This document shows, piece after piece, positions 11,141 through 21,360 of a stretch of 55,433 nt of DNA. Each line of letters begins with the position of its first letter. Position 1 is the first letter of the stretch. The notes under the pieces were generated by a model, which saw only the letters and a program-made list of their open reading frames with translations, was not told where the DNA came from and ran no database searches. Source of the DNA: Gyrodactylus bullatarudis (lineage: Eukaryota > Platyhelminthes > Monogenea > Gyrodactylidea > Gyrodactylidae). The DNA is taken from contig SSNU01000007.1 of assembly GCA_012064415.1 (NCBI GenBank), positions 102,146 through 157,578 on the forward strand, written 5' to 3'. Both the position numbers and the translations under genes were made by a program.

Positions 11141-11744
11141 CGGATGTCTATTATTTGTAAAATTTTCAACCCTTTATAACCGGTTTTAGACTTGGGAAAA
11201 TTAAAACCGTTTTGAAAATGAGAGCCCACTTGGGTATTTTTAAGTGTAGTGGACTGAAATGAAAAATTTCCCAAGAATTAAGAAATATTCTCTCGGGCAA
11301 TTCTTGTCTTTACCCTGAAACAAATTAATCAATTTTTCCAAGGGATGAGAGCATTGAGAATACAACACTTTCCTCTCGTTTGACATACTGCCTAATCTAG
11401 CTCACTCCGATTTATTCAGTAAATGCATTCATTTTGCCTTTTTTCTGTATTGTTGCAATTTTTATTTCTTGTTGAGTTTATATAGGAAATTTTCTATTTT
11501 CTCCAACGAGGAAAGAAGCCAGAAAGAATCACATTCTCAAACTCTTGATGGATAAGAAGCTAATCCTGATTTCTCTTCAAGTTTTAGGTTTCTCAAGTGT
11601 ATATTTTGTGCCCATTTTGGTGATTTTAAATAATAGGCAAAAATTCTTGCCGATTATGCATAATCAGCAACCCTTTGCCGAATATGGATAATCAAAGTCT
11701 AAATCAACCAAATTATATATAATTCTAGATAATATCACACAGGT

Positions 11745-11970
11745 ATAGTTTTCATTTCTACTGGTATCAAATTTTGTAAAGCTGTTAAGGTTCTATTGAT
11801 GTGTAACACTTCTGAAAAGAGATTCTGAAATAAATCCTAGGGGTGTTATGAATAAACTGAATGATTTTAATTAGTTATTATCAGTTAAACTTGTTACTAG
11901 TAACAAGATTCCCGGAGTTCTTAAGACTATCAGATAATCTTGAAACCGAATAACAAGTTTAACATTACTT
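11745..11970. repeat. dispersed palindromic repeat E (copy 1)
   Basis: Shares TTTCTACTGGTA, GTTCTATTGATGTGTAACAC and GACTATCAGATAATCTTGAA with 34105-34300, and the GTAACAAGATT and CTTAAGACTATC motifs with 17155-17625 and 33255-33395. It overlaps the interior of the integrase-bearing remnant. Confidence 0.55.
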
Positions 11971-12150
11971 ACTGGTAACATTTCGTCCATTGTATGGCAG
12001 TGGACCGAAATCATCGAAAAAAAGTGTCTCTAAAACTTCTGATGCTCTTTTTGTTTTGAAGGGTCGCAGAAGATGATATTTTGTGAAATGCTCCTGAATA
12101 ACCATTAGGAATTTATACCTAAATTCTCTTGGTATTAAAGACCTTTTCAA
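11965..12150 (-). pseudogene. retroviral-type integrase core fragment
   Basis: About 60 residues resemble the rve integrase core as found in Ty3-like, Ginger and domesticated KRBA2-type proteins: YKFLMVIQEHFTKYHLLRPF, then KTKRASEVLETLF and FGP, then NGR. In the family the segment reads roughly D-H-x-T-K; here the catalytic Asp position is Glu (QEHFTK). The following block with the second catalytic Asp (SDNG in relatives) is collapsed to YNGR by a small deletion. It is a dead fragment, supported by family resemblance alone. Confidence 0.6.
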
Positions 12151-12799
12151 GTTTCTCCTTCGTAAGATAGATAGGATATATCATAAAGAAATATACTAGT
12201 GGCCACCTCCCCCAAATTACACATATTCGGCATATTTTGCCTATTTTGCAAAATGGGCACTTAATATGCGAACCCAGTTATCAATGATGTCTCATGTCAC
12301 AGTGGAAATGTTAGAACAATTTACTATTCTGATAGAATTTAAATATGCCATGTTTGTCATATTTTTGAAGGGGAGAACTCATTCTACGTTATGGTCTAGC
12401 CCATTTTTTCTATAATCTTGCGAAATTCAAAAACAGTCCAATCTTAGTTAGTTTTCCTGATCAATGTTAGGAGAAGTAAACTCGGGAAATTTGCATCGAA
12501 AATTTTTATGGGCTATATAAGAGTATATGAATGATATTTTGTTTCTATTCGATCTAGGATAAATAAAAAATCTGTTCTCAAGAAGATACTGCATTGATCA
12601 TAAACATTTCTATTGATTTATCATAAACTCAAACATTTTATTTTAATATTTAATCAGTATTCGTTATATTCATTTACTCTTCAATATAATCGATGTTTGA
12701 TCGCATTAATGTGTTTTTTGTAGTATCCCGAGTTTTAAAATGCTAAGACCTAGTTAGAATGCGAGTTAATCTTAAATTTTCATCAATAAAATATCTTTC

Positions 12800-12895
12800 T
12801 AGACATGAAACTTTCTAGCAAAGTGTTGTCACAGATTATCACTATGAAATATAACTTGATTGAAATTGTCTTCTTACACCAAGCAAGTATCAATT
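12800..12895 (+). mobile_element. tRNA-derived SINE, copy 2
   Basis: Plus-strand copy of the SINE: AGACATGAAAC, A-box-like TAGCAAAGTGTTG at about 12815, then ATAACTTGATTGAAATTGTC and TTCTTACACC. It faces copy 3 across about 40 bp, giving a convergent pair. No B box remains. Confidence 0.6.
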
Positions 12896-12934
12896 CCATA
12901 AGAAAGTCAAAAAATATTCAATTTGCGATGGCAG

Positions 12935-13047
12935 TACACAATAGTCATGATTCGAACCCGGATCTTCTGCCACGATGAGAAGAAAGTCTCCCTCAAGTTA
13001 GATTTTAGAAAATATTTTGCTAGTAGGTTTCATGTCTAAAAACACTA
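12935..13047 (-). mobile_element. tRNA-derived SINE, copy 3 with intact B box
   Basis: The minus strand reads GTTTTTAGACATGAAACC, a decayed A box (TAGCAAAATATT), AACTTGAGGGAGACTTTCTT and then GGTTCGAATCA (plus 12948-12958), a near-consensus pol III B box. The A-box to B-box order and spacing fit a tRNA-derived promoter. It abuts the 3' side of the rolling-stone-like exon. It is not a functional tRNA gene: no paired acceptor stem is visible. Confidence 0.7.
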
Positions 13048-13048
13048 A

Positions 13049-13414
13049 TTATTCAAAAGTTTTTTCTTTACACGAAAAGTCATACGTCATGTAAATTTTC
13101 TCACTTTCATCTCTGTTATAGAAAACCGTTGCAATGGCATAGAGCAAGAAGCAAATGAACAATGCCTGAAGCGTCCAGTTTGTAGCAAAGGTCTCCCAGA
13201 AGTAGCCACGAATATCCCTTTTATTTTGTGCGCTTGATGAGTCAATGATTAGCCAGACCAATATTACGACCATAATAAGTAGACGATATACAATGTATGC
13301 AGTTGGCTTAAACCAGTCCCATTGGCTGGTCACAAAATCTCTTGATCTCGTATGTGAGAAGCCAAAAGATTTGTAATGGAATTCCGATTTCAAAAATTCG
13401 CCTAGTCCAAACAT
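13049..13414 (-). CDS. rolling-stone-like multi-pass membrane protein, 5' exon
   Basis: A minus-strand exon starting at the ATG ending at 13414. The residues fit the animal rolling stone (Rost) family: an N-terminal block ending DFVTSQW (26-32), then a first hydrophobic helix AYIVYRLLIMVVILVWLII (39-57), a polar loop, the conserved TNW (78-80) and a second helix (about 81-98). In the family, SQW, YR and TNW precede several further helices, so the frame must leave this exon near YNRDESEK or at a GT in the following 40 bp; the open frame then ends at a TAA. Family members act as membrane proteins, and Drosophila rost works in myoblast fusion; the role here is unknown. I could not find the next exon. 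A SINE lies immediately downstream, so this could be a gene with a repeat-filled intron or a truncated gene. Confidence 0.6.
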   Translation of the reverse strand: MFGLGEFLKSEFHYKSFGFSHTRSRDFVTSQWDWFKPTAYIVYRLLIMVVILVWLIIDSSSAQNKRDIRGYFWETFATNWTLQALFICFLLYAIATVFYNRDESEKIYMTYDFSCKEKTFE

Positions 13415-13799
13415 TTGGGCGCTTTGTCTCTAGGCTATGCACAAGTTTTTCATCAATTTTGTTTTCTTCCCGGACAGAAGAGAAATTCTATAGAAAAGGA
13501 TGAATTGAAATACAATACTCTTGTGAGATTAATTAATTCGTAGACAAATCAAATCAAATGTATGGATTGGATAGAGAGGAATAATTAATTTTTATCTAAT
13601 GAACGCTATCATCTTTAATACATATATAACAGAATTTCTTCACTAGCCAACAAATTTTGACTCATTTAACCAGAACCAATCAAAATCCACGATTACTTTT
13701 TTCCAATCATACTTTATAGATGTACTCGTATTTTTGAGATAAATTTAAAACTAGAAATATTAGAGAAAGCAAAAATATTTCAACTCTTCACAGTCTAAA
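13415..13799. other. unassigned interval upstream of the rolling-stone-like exon
   Basis: No TATA box or exon recognised. An AG acceptor-like site lies about 18 nt before the ATG on the minus strand (GCCTAG). Confidence 0.35.
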
Positions 13800-13990
13800 T
13801 TAAAAGCATTTTCCTATAAAACCATACATTTTCAAGTTTGTTCTGATATACAAAATTTTGATTGAAATTTTTTAAATACGCGACAAAATATTTTCAATGG
13901 ATTTTACTACGGGAAATGACAAGATTATGGCATGGAAAAATTTTGGGTTAAAATAAAATCTTGTATATATTATAAGCAGGAGTAGTTCGA
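13800..13990. repeat. dispersed repeat D (copy 2)
   Basis: Shares TATAAAACCATAC, GTTTGTTCTGATATACAAAA and a following segment with ACGCG and GATTTTACTACGGGAAA with 51455-51570. Non-coding. Confidence 0.55.
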
Positions 13991-14987
13991 ATTGAGCTCA
14001 TTCTCTGACAGCAATACAATTACATTCGAAAATAATTTTATTACAATCTAATTTAGGAACGATAAAAAATTTTTGTCGGTTGAAATTGTTTATTTTACAT
14101 CATCAAAATGATGATTTTATATCCAAAATTTATGTTTGCAAAAAGGTGTGTACACATTTAGATATCAAGATACACAAATGTACAACAGAGTAGAGTAGAA
14201 AATTAGGTAGTTATTTGATTTGGGGAACAACATATACAATCTCATATACATTTTCAAATAAAATCTCAAATTTTCCCACTATGAAATGTGTCTGTGTGTC
14301 TGATTTAGGGGGTGTATTATGATTCGTAACTTGATGTTAAACATTTGGAATACGTACTATCAATGTATGTTTATTGATTGTTTTCCCATTCATAACAGAT
14401 TCGGATCCTAAATCAACAAGTTAGAGATAAATATATTAAATTATTCCTTTATACTAAAATCAACAATAAGAATTTAAAATACGTATTTAATTTATTATAA
14501 ATTTTGCGTCTCTACTTCCAAGTAGACACACCAAATCTTAATCCGTATATTCTCTTTAAACCAGCTTTTAAGATGATAGAACTCTTGAATATGCTTAGTT
14601 ATTATTCATCACAGAGTTATTAAACTTTTCATGCCTATTTACCCTTCCTCTGAGAGTTGCAGAAACTTGGATAACCCCACTTGGGATATCTTGGAGACAT
14701 TTAACCCTCTATTTTCCGTTGATCGAGATTCCCTGGTGCCAACAAAAATTACTTATTTCTTGGAAATATTTGAAATGTGAATTAGGGAATTAGCGTGATT
14801 AAAGCTAGTGAATAGATATAGATGAAAATAAAAATAACATACGTATGAAGAAAAATAGAAAAACTTATCAGAGTATTTGTTTTAAATAACTATTCGATAA
14901 TCATTGAGCGTTTTGCACTGATTAAAATCTAACTAATCCTTTGAATATGATTAAAGAGTAGTACGAATTGTTGAAAAATATGTTTTG

Positions 14988-15505
14988 GCTCATATGAAGA
15001 TGAGAATTTATGATTTTCACAAAATTCTCAAATCTTTACTAAGCAATCGAATTTTTGATTTCAAAGTGATAAAAATAAAACAAGAAAACCGACTATCACA
15101 ATAAATTCGTCATTTTTCCGGGATTCGGGATCATCACAATTTCATCGATTTTCAAGCATCGAGAAGGATAAAATAAACCAAAATTTCCATTTACCACACG
15201 ATGATGGGGGATTGTCGAAATTCAACTCAAAATCTCTTTTCTTTGTCTAGTCTTGATCCATAAAAGGCGACTTTTGATCACTCTCTCACTTTGATATCAA
15301 CAAAAATCTTCAATTCAAAGTTCAATAAATGGAAATTTGGCGCTAACTTGAGGTTTTCATAAAAATTGATATTTTTAAGTAATTTCTTCATGATGGCCTC
15401 ATGATCTGGATTCCATGATATCTTGATTAAATTCGATTTCATGATGAATAAAATGAGAATTTTGTAAAAATCATAAATTCCGATCTTCATACTGTATTCA
15501 GGCAC
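14988..15505 (+). repeat. FB-A1 fold-back MITE
   Basis: The left end GGCTCATATGAAGATGAGAA is followed by TTATGATTTTCACAAAATTC; the right end is GTAAAAATCATAAATTCCGA then TCTTCATA. The interior carries CAATTCAAAGTTC and a decayed GGCGCC motif (TTTGGCGCTAA, about 15338). Length about 520 bp. Confidence 0.7.
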
Positions 15506-16600
15506 ATGAAGGATTAAACTTGTTAGAGGACATTATTTCAAAGTTTTCTCTTTTTTCGCCACATTTCTCAGGACAAGAAAAATAAACAAATCTTTGCTTC
15601 ATTCTGATTGGATTATAAATGGAAAAATATAATTTTTTGTGTACTCGTCCAGTAGCTAGATCATCTCTTCTTTTCTTTTAAAGAATTGATCCATCACAAT
15701 ATTATTGAATAGATATTGGGCAAATAAAATAAGAGTAGACGTTAGAGAACTGCTCAATTGCTCAATTTATTGAACCGAATATGCAATAATTTTAAGCCTT
15801 GAAAGCTAAATTAGAAAATACTCCAACATTGCTGGAAGAGAAGTTAGATTATTTACATTAGGGTGAGTCAAATTTATTGTTTCGGCTGCAATGCGAATCT
15901 GGTTAGGTCTAACTTAGAAAATACCATTTATTAAATTTAAATTCGAAATTTTCAAATTTTGTGTCTCAATCTAAAATATCAGTGAGACTCTAAGTTCTAT
16001 ATATCATTAGAATCTTCTCTTCAAGCTTGATCAGAAAATCACCTTGGCTAGAAATCGATAATTTGCAAAATCTATCTCTAATGCAGAGCTCCTTTGAACG
16101 ATAATTTAACATAGATCTGGATAGCTGGATCATTTTGTTCCTCTTGGTTATCTGCTTGGTTGTTTGCTTCATCTTCTAAAGCCTTTTCTATGTATTTGCG
16201 AGCGAAATTCTGAGAATATCCGTTTCCTCAGAGTCTTTTCTTTTTCCTCATCAATCTCTTTTAGGAATTCTATAATTGTTGTGCAATGACGTTCAACAAT
16301 CTTGTTGATAGAGAGAGTCATAATTTTGAAATTAGTTATATTGGTGAGTAAGCAAGTTGATTTCATCAAAAAGTAAAAAATTCTAAATTAATTTTAATGA
16401 AACTTGTAGTAAAAAGCGCAGATTTAAATTTCAGGATCGGATCGGGTCAGATCTATCGAATTCCAACTCTAAGTTTAAAGATCAGACATTTTTAAAAAAG
16501 CCGCTAGAGTTTCAATCATCTTTTACTACGTTTTCACCACTATGCATACAAGATAATTAAGGGAAAATGGGCTATGCACGACTATGCAAACGAATTCTCA
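15506..16600. other. unassigned interval
   Basis: No gene recognised. Two adjacent minus-strand open frames at 15990-16369 are lysine- and isoleucine-rich, and I cannot link them to a family. The segment GCTAGAAATCGATAATTTGC at about 16039 also occurs at about 312. Confidence 0.4.
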
Positions 16601-16604
16601 GTTA

Positions 16605-17941
16605 CAGTCGTGGACAGAACTGGTGGAGTAAGCCATTCCGACGAAAATAAAGCGGCATATACCACGAAAAGGTGTATTAAAGATTAAAATTTTGCAAGAA
16701 ATCCATTGGTGGTATTATTTTATTCGAAAATTAATGGCCGCAAAATTGATTACTTTAGAGGTTAATACTGACTTTATTATTTGCTCCAGGGAGAATAAAA
16801 AATGTTCATTGGAGCCTATTAAATGCGCTCTTTCATTTGAAAATAAAAAAATTCTACAAAAACCCTTCTTTCAAATGTCGTTTTGCACCATTTTTACCTA
16901 AAAATTGTAATAAGTCATATTTCGATATATAGGAACAAATTTAAGACCTTGTGGATCAAACTTCACAAAATACCTAGCTGAAAAGGGCCTCAATAGAAAG
17001 ACAAATAAATTCTGATCATTATATGTATAGGATTTATTAATTGGTAAAATAGATCCGTATAAATTATACCGAAAGAAGAAATTCATGAATTTATGAAAAA
17101 TTGGACTTTTGACTTTTTTATTCTGCTATTATTCAGGAAAATGAATAGATTTACCAGTCAGAAAGTTATCAAGAACTATATATGTTACCGTTAATCTTGT
17201 TACTCTTGATAGTCTTAAGACTAACGGCATAGCTTGATAAACTTATTACCAGGTTTTAAAATTAACTAGCCATAAAAAATAGTTTGTTGATCTTGATACT
17301 TGGTAATAAGTTTGGCTGAATGAATTAAATTTTTCAAACTGATATCAATATACGGGTTCATAATCTTTTTGATTTCCATTAAATCTTTCACTTTGTTTAT
17401 CGTTTAAACAATCTAATAGTGTAGGGTCCCTACTTGGAACTTCCTATACAATTTTAACCGGCTAGTTTGTTAAACTTATAACCAAGGCTCAAAATATTAA
17501 GTTAGTAGTCAGGTAGTCTTTAGATTTCAGTTAATTTTGTTACCGAGTAACAAGTTTAACAAACCCTTCCGTTAGTCTTAAGACTATCAAAGATTCCAGT
17601 TAATCTTGTTACCGATTCATAAAATTAGAGATTTCATCTCCTCCATTCTCTTTATTTAAGACAAAACTGAGTTTTATTGAGATGAAAATTATTAAAATAA
17701 GCATACTTTATAAGGATTATGTATTAAAATAGCATATTTATTGAGTTTTAATCCATTTATAATTTATCTTGCAATCTTATATTCATGATTTTTACATCAT
17801 AGTTTTCTAAGACTTTTATCCAAAATTTAACGATTCCATATGTTTTCTCTTACCAATATACCAATAATACATCAGGAATATACCGAAAATGTTCACACAA
17901 TTTCTCGCAAAGGTTCATTCCACCAGTTCTGTCCACGACTG
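16605..17941. mobile_element. Tc1/mariner-type element with 23-bp TIRs, TA target
   Basis: Perfect 23-bp inverted repeats begin CAGTCGTGGACAGAACTGGT (16605-16627; inverse 17919-17941), each flanked outside by TA (16603-16604, 17942-17943). CAGT ends with a GTGGACA-like motif and a TA duplication are typical of Tc1/mariner elements. The 1,337-bp interior has no transposase frame that I can recognise, and a palindromic repeat-E block fills 17155-17625. I infer a non-autonomous copy carrying another repeat. Confidence 0.75.
17155..17625. repeat. dispersed palindromic repeat E (copy 2, multimeric)
   Basis: Several alternating copies of TAATCTTGTTAC, GATAGTCTTAAGACTA and TAACAAGTTTAAC give many short imperfect palindromes. 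Lies inside the Tc1/mariner-type element. Confidence 0.5.
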
Positions 17942-18002
17942 TACTTCTCACACATCATTGTTATCAAAATTAGGTTAACAAATCTCTCTTTAAACACAAT
18001 TT

Positions 18003-18329
18003 TCAATTGTATGTTGATTGATGAGATGTTAACTTTCTCCTTAAATCATTGCTAAAACCATCTCCTTTGAAATTAATTTTCATGAAAATGTTGGTCTTCT
18101 CAACTTCATCTGTGTTTTCAACGACATCTCTATCACCTGAAAAGTTGATAAATTTTTCCAAAATTTCATTAGGAAAATCGTTTTCCATTAAACTCGACTT
18201 CATGTTCTCTATTTCTTTAGGTATTTCCTTTGGACTTGCTGTCCTTCTTATCCTCTTTCCTATGCCAATTACTAAACCAACTTTATGTGAAAAAGGACTT
18301 AAACTGGCATTACTTGTTTTGGAAAAAGT
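18003..18329 (-). pseudogene. Penelope-like or LINE reverse-transcriptase C-terminal fragment
   Basis: A 108-codon minus-strand frame open from about 18329 to a stop at 18003. The order of motifs recalls the region after the RT palm in Penelope-like elements: PKEIPKEIENMKSSLMEND with FPNEILEKFI (a basic helix with L..N.[YF]P), then an acidic linker, then IFMKINFKGDGFSNDLRRKL (the family has a hydrophobic strand followed by a G-x-x-(S/F) turn). No palm-domain catalytic YADD is present and there is no start methionine at the 5' end, so only a fragment survives. It lies 60 bp from the Tc1-type element's right end. Assigned from memory of the family pattern. Confidence 0.45.
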
Positions 18330-18496
18330 TCAAGAAAATAGAATAAAAGTTTTATGAAAACCAATCAAAGGTTTGAATTTAGTAAATTTTCCATACGAAA
18401 GCATTTTTTCTATTTTAACCACTGTACAAAAATAGGTTTTGGACCACAAGTTTTACACATCATTGCAATAAAGTAACAGAATGCCCAAATAGGATG

Positions 18497-18968
18497 AGTA
18501 AAGCTAGACAGATTTTGTCTAGATTACATAAATTCTCATCAAGAAATCTAATTAGGCCAAGATATAGACTGATCAAAAGTTGATTTTAAGAATCAAAAAA
18601 AACAATAAAGCCGATAAAATTTTAGATAAACTCGTGACTTTTCAGGGATCTTGAATCATCAGATTTCAAGTAGGGAAAATGATCAAAAAATCAAATTTTA
18701 ATTCTCCCACGATGATGAGGTGATTCTGAAAATCAGATTCAGCATATTTGTTTCCTTTGTCTAATCGTGATCCTAAAAATCAACTTTCGATCACTTTTTT
18801 ACTTTGAAATCAACAAAATTTTACAACTCAAAGATCAATGAAGTGGGCTACTTTTAGATCTGAACTATGGCGTATATTCCTTAAAAATGGATTTTTTCTT
18901 TATATCCAAAAAGTCTTGATCAAATTCGATTTCTTGAGGAAAAAATTGAGAATTTAACTAGCTTCTAA
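18497..18968. repeat. FB-A1 fold-back MITE, diverged
   Basis: Left part AAAGCTAGACAG with CATAAATTCTCATCAAGAAAT; right part CTTGATCAAATTCGATTTCT and GAGAATTTAACTAGCTTC. Between them are the family's CTAATCGTGATCCTAAAAAT and CAACTTTCGATCAC blocks. Confidence 0.6.
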
Positions 18969-20026
18969 GGACACCAATAAAAACAGATCACACGAAAACC
19001 CAATTTTTTATCGTTTCAATTTGTACTTTATTTAGGATTTATTTGAAAATTCTTTCTGCCAGTATATATTTCTGGGAAATTATTATTATTTTCCATTTAG
19101 ATTTACTAAAAAGATTTACATGTATAAGGGCAAGTGTACACACAAGGATCAATTTTTTTCTCCAGGCAAAGGGTAGTACTTAAGATGTTGGTTTCTACAA
19201 TGTTTTTATAATTTCTATTGATTCCAAATGACGTCCATTTCACCCCCTATATATTAAAATTATTGAACACGCGTAGAACAATGTTTAAAGAGTATAGCGC
19301 AACACACCCAAAATATCCTGGTCCCTTGATAAAGTCAAAATATATATAAATACTGCGTACATTTTGAATAATTGAGAATATTTTACACTAATTTCGCCTT
19401 ACTGTGTCATGTGTGTGGGACTTACCTCTTGGCCCACGGGTTTTCCAACATTCAAGAGATCATCATTAGTTCTCAATATTGTGACCGTTTTAATAGGCCA
19501 AATACTCTAATCAAAGTGAGAATGTATTTCCACAATTTTATCTTGAATGGTCTCTTATTACGGTAACAAAATTGACTAATGACAAAATCCATTCAGTAAA
19601 GGGCAAGTTACAGGTGAGTTGAAAATTTTTATATTCTAACTTTCTCTTCCAGCTACGATTTCAGAAGTCGCACATAGTTTTGCCCAGAATTCTTGTACAA
19701 TCCCATCTATTGAAATACTCAAGTTGAAATATTAGTCATAGATCAAGATGCCTTATTTAGTAATTTTAATACATTTGCTGTAATTATTTTACAATTTCTT
19801 TGCTGATTTCTGATATAAAATCTATAAAATAGACCTCAAGCTAAATCGTTGATGAACAAGAGAACAAAAAATCAATTTTTAATTCATTAAATTCAGTCCT
19901 ATTCCTTTCTGCAAATATAGATTCCATACAAAAATTCAAGATAAACGGAAACTTATAATCAATAAATTTGCAAAGTTTAAGGGTCATTCAGTGTTTAGAA
20001 ATTATCTTTTTAAAAATGAAAATTTG
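18969..20026. other. unassigned interval downstream of DNase II
   Basis: No gene or repeat family recognised. A plus-strand open frame at 19372-19566 lacks any family motif. Confidence 0.4.
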
Positions 20027-20032
20027 TTTATT
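20027..20032 (-). terminator. polyadenylation signal of the DNase II gene
   Basis: AATAAA on the minus strand, about 35 nt after the DNase II stop codon at 20067-20069. It is a canonical signal at the right place for a short 3' UTR. Confidence 0.6.
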
Positions 20033-20066
20033 CTGTAAATAAAGTAAATCGATTTTAAAGTAAATT

Positions 20067-21175
20067 CTAATCTTTACACGGAACAGATTTTCTAACCAAA
20101 TCCTTGAAATTTTCCCAAATTCCTTCCTTAACAAGGCAAGCTGTACCTCCCCCGCGATGAAATTGACTTGGCATTCGGTTAATATCACCAAGACAGACAA
20201 TATCCTTAATCTTTTGGTCATCCTGGTTGAATGAGACAGCCCATTTCGAGTGGTCTTGCTCATTCCTGAATGTGTCGGAAATCTTGTATGACTCAAAGCT
20301 AACCTCTGCTACATTGAGAACATTGTATTTCTCATGACAGTCGGAGGGTAGAACTCTTTCCCCGTGTTGCCAGGTTTCAACCTTGAGCGAAATATTGAAG
20401 GACTTTGCGACCAGGTCCTCGTAGATATCTTAAAAATTAGTTAAGGATATTTGAGAATACCTTTTTCAAATGACTTTGACTTGGAAAAGGAAAACACCTC
20501 GATCGGCTCATTACCCAATGTCGACAGTTTTGCAACATCAAAAGTCTCTTTCATATCAAATCGGTTGTTAGCATTAATATCAGCCATGTCGGGGAACTCC
20601 TTGAGAATTTCGTCACTTAACCATGAAGATTGGACGTAGGGTCGTGAATACTTTAAAAGATTAACTAAATAGAGAATAGGTTATAGTAATGACTTACCAA
20701 TCTCTCCCAAATGTTGATAGTCTAGGGTAATACACAAGAAATGTTGGCCATAAATACGTCCAGAGGCTGGATATCGATAAGAAAAGGGATCATCAGATAA
20801 CTTGGGTATAGAATGAATCAGCCAAAAGCCGGAATTTTCTGTTTTATCAAAAGCTAAAAGACCTTTCATGTGACCGTATTTTAATGAATATTTTTCACCG
20901 GATTTTTCATCATTGTACATTGAAAACATAGTATTATTTCTTCGGTTAGTTTTGAAACCAGCCTCCATGATATTCTTGAGGGTTCCTCCATTGTTGATCA
21001 TGTTCTCAGACGCGGTCCATGATGGATTTTTCGAGTCAAAATAATTGTAGTTGAAGGAATCGGGTAGCTTATAGCCTATAACCCAACCAATGTTGGCGTT
21101 GTTTTCATCAAGGCAAGACAAAGAGAAAATGAGCTGAACGCAAAAGGTTGAAAGTATCCCTAAAAGGAAAATCAT
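20067..21175 (-). CDS. deoxyribonuclease II (secreted/lysosomal acid DNase), three exons
   Basis: Exons are 20698-21175, 20461-20664 and 20067-20428, joined by GT-AG introns of 33 nt (20665-20697) and 32 nt (20429-20460). Phases are consistent and give 347 aa, the usual DNase II length. A signal peptide spans about residues 1-20 (MIFLLGILSTFCVQLIF). Both HxK catalytic motifs of the DNase II/phospholipase-D-like fold are present: YGHMKGLLAFD (H102, K104) and DHSKWAVSF (H287, K289). Other family hallmarks are GFWLIHSIPKL, GRIYGQHFLCIT and, near the C-terminus, CLGDINRMPSQ with RGGGTAC. The enzyme cleaves DNA in acidic compartments or outside the cell, giving 3'-phosphates. It follows the EndoU gene by 185 bp on the same strand. 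No frameshift or missing catalytic residue was seen. Confidence 0.93.
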
Positions 21176-21360
21176 AATTTAAATATATATTGCAGCATCA
21201 ATTTGATAGGAAAAACAAGAATTTCTGACAATTTAGAATTCTTTGTTTTAATAAGAACAAAAGTCGATTTCTTAATTAAAAATTATAATTTGTATCTAGT
21301 TACTCTTAAGTAAGCACATATATATATTAAAATTAAATATTTTTCAAACTTTTGTTCAGT

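Larger units (their letters stand above)
11608..12260 (-). mobile_element. integrase-bearing DNA-transposon or retroelement remnant
   Basis: A 12-bp inverted repeat GTGCCCATTTTG (11608-11619, inverse at 12249-12260) encloses the integrase fragment. Extra inverted similarity is seen inside (AATAGGCAAAA and GCCGAATATG on the left, the inverse on the right). If real, this resembles DNA transposons that encode retrovirus-like integrases (Ginger-type). I found no clear target duplication, so the boundaries are tentative. Confidence 0.4.

Noticed and set aside
10924..11274. 116-codon minus-strand open frame
   Set aside because: Much of it lies in FB-A2 repeat sequence and the same blocks occur elsewhere in other frames; no domain is present.
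12948..12958. Possible tRNA gene (GGTTCGAATCA B box on the minus strand)
   Set aside because: No acceptor or anticodon stem pairing; related copies with a target duplication show it is a tRNA-derived SINE.
20451..20639. Plus-strand 62-codon frame
   Set aside because: It is the antisense shadow of DNase II exon 2, whose minus-strand frame has family motifs and in-phase splice sites.
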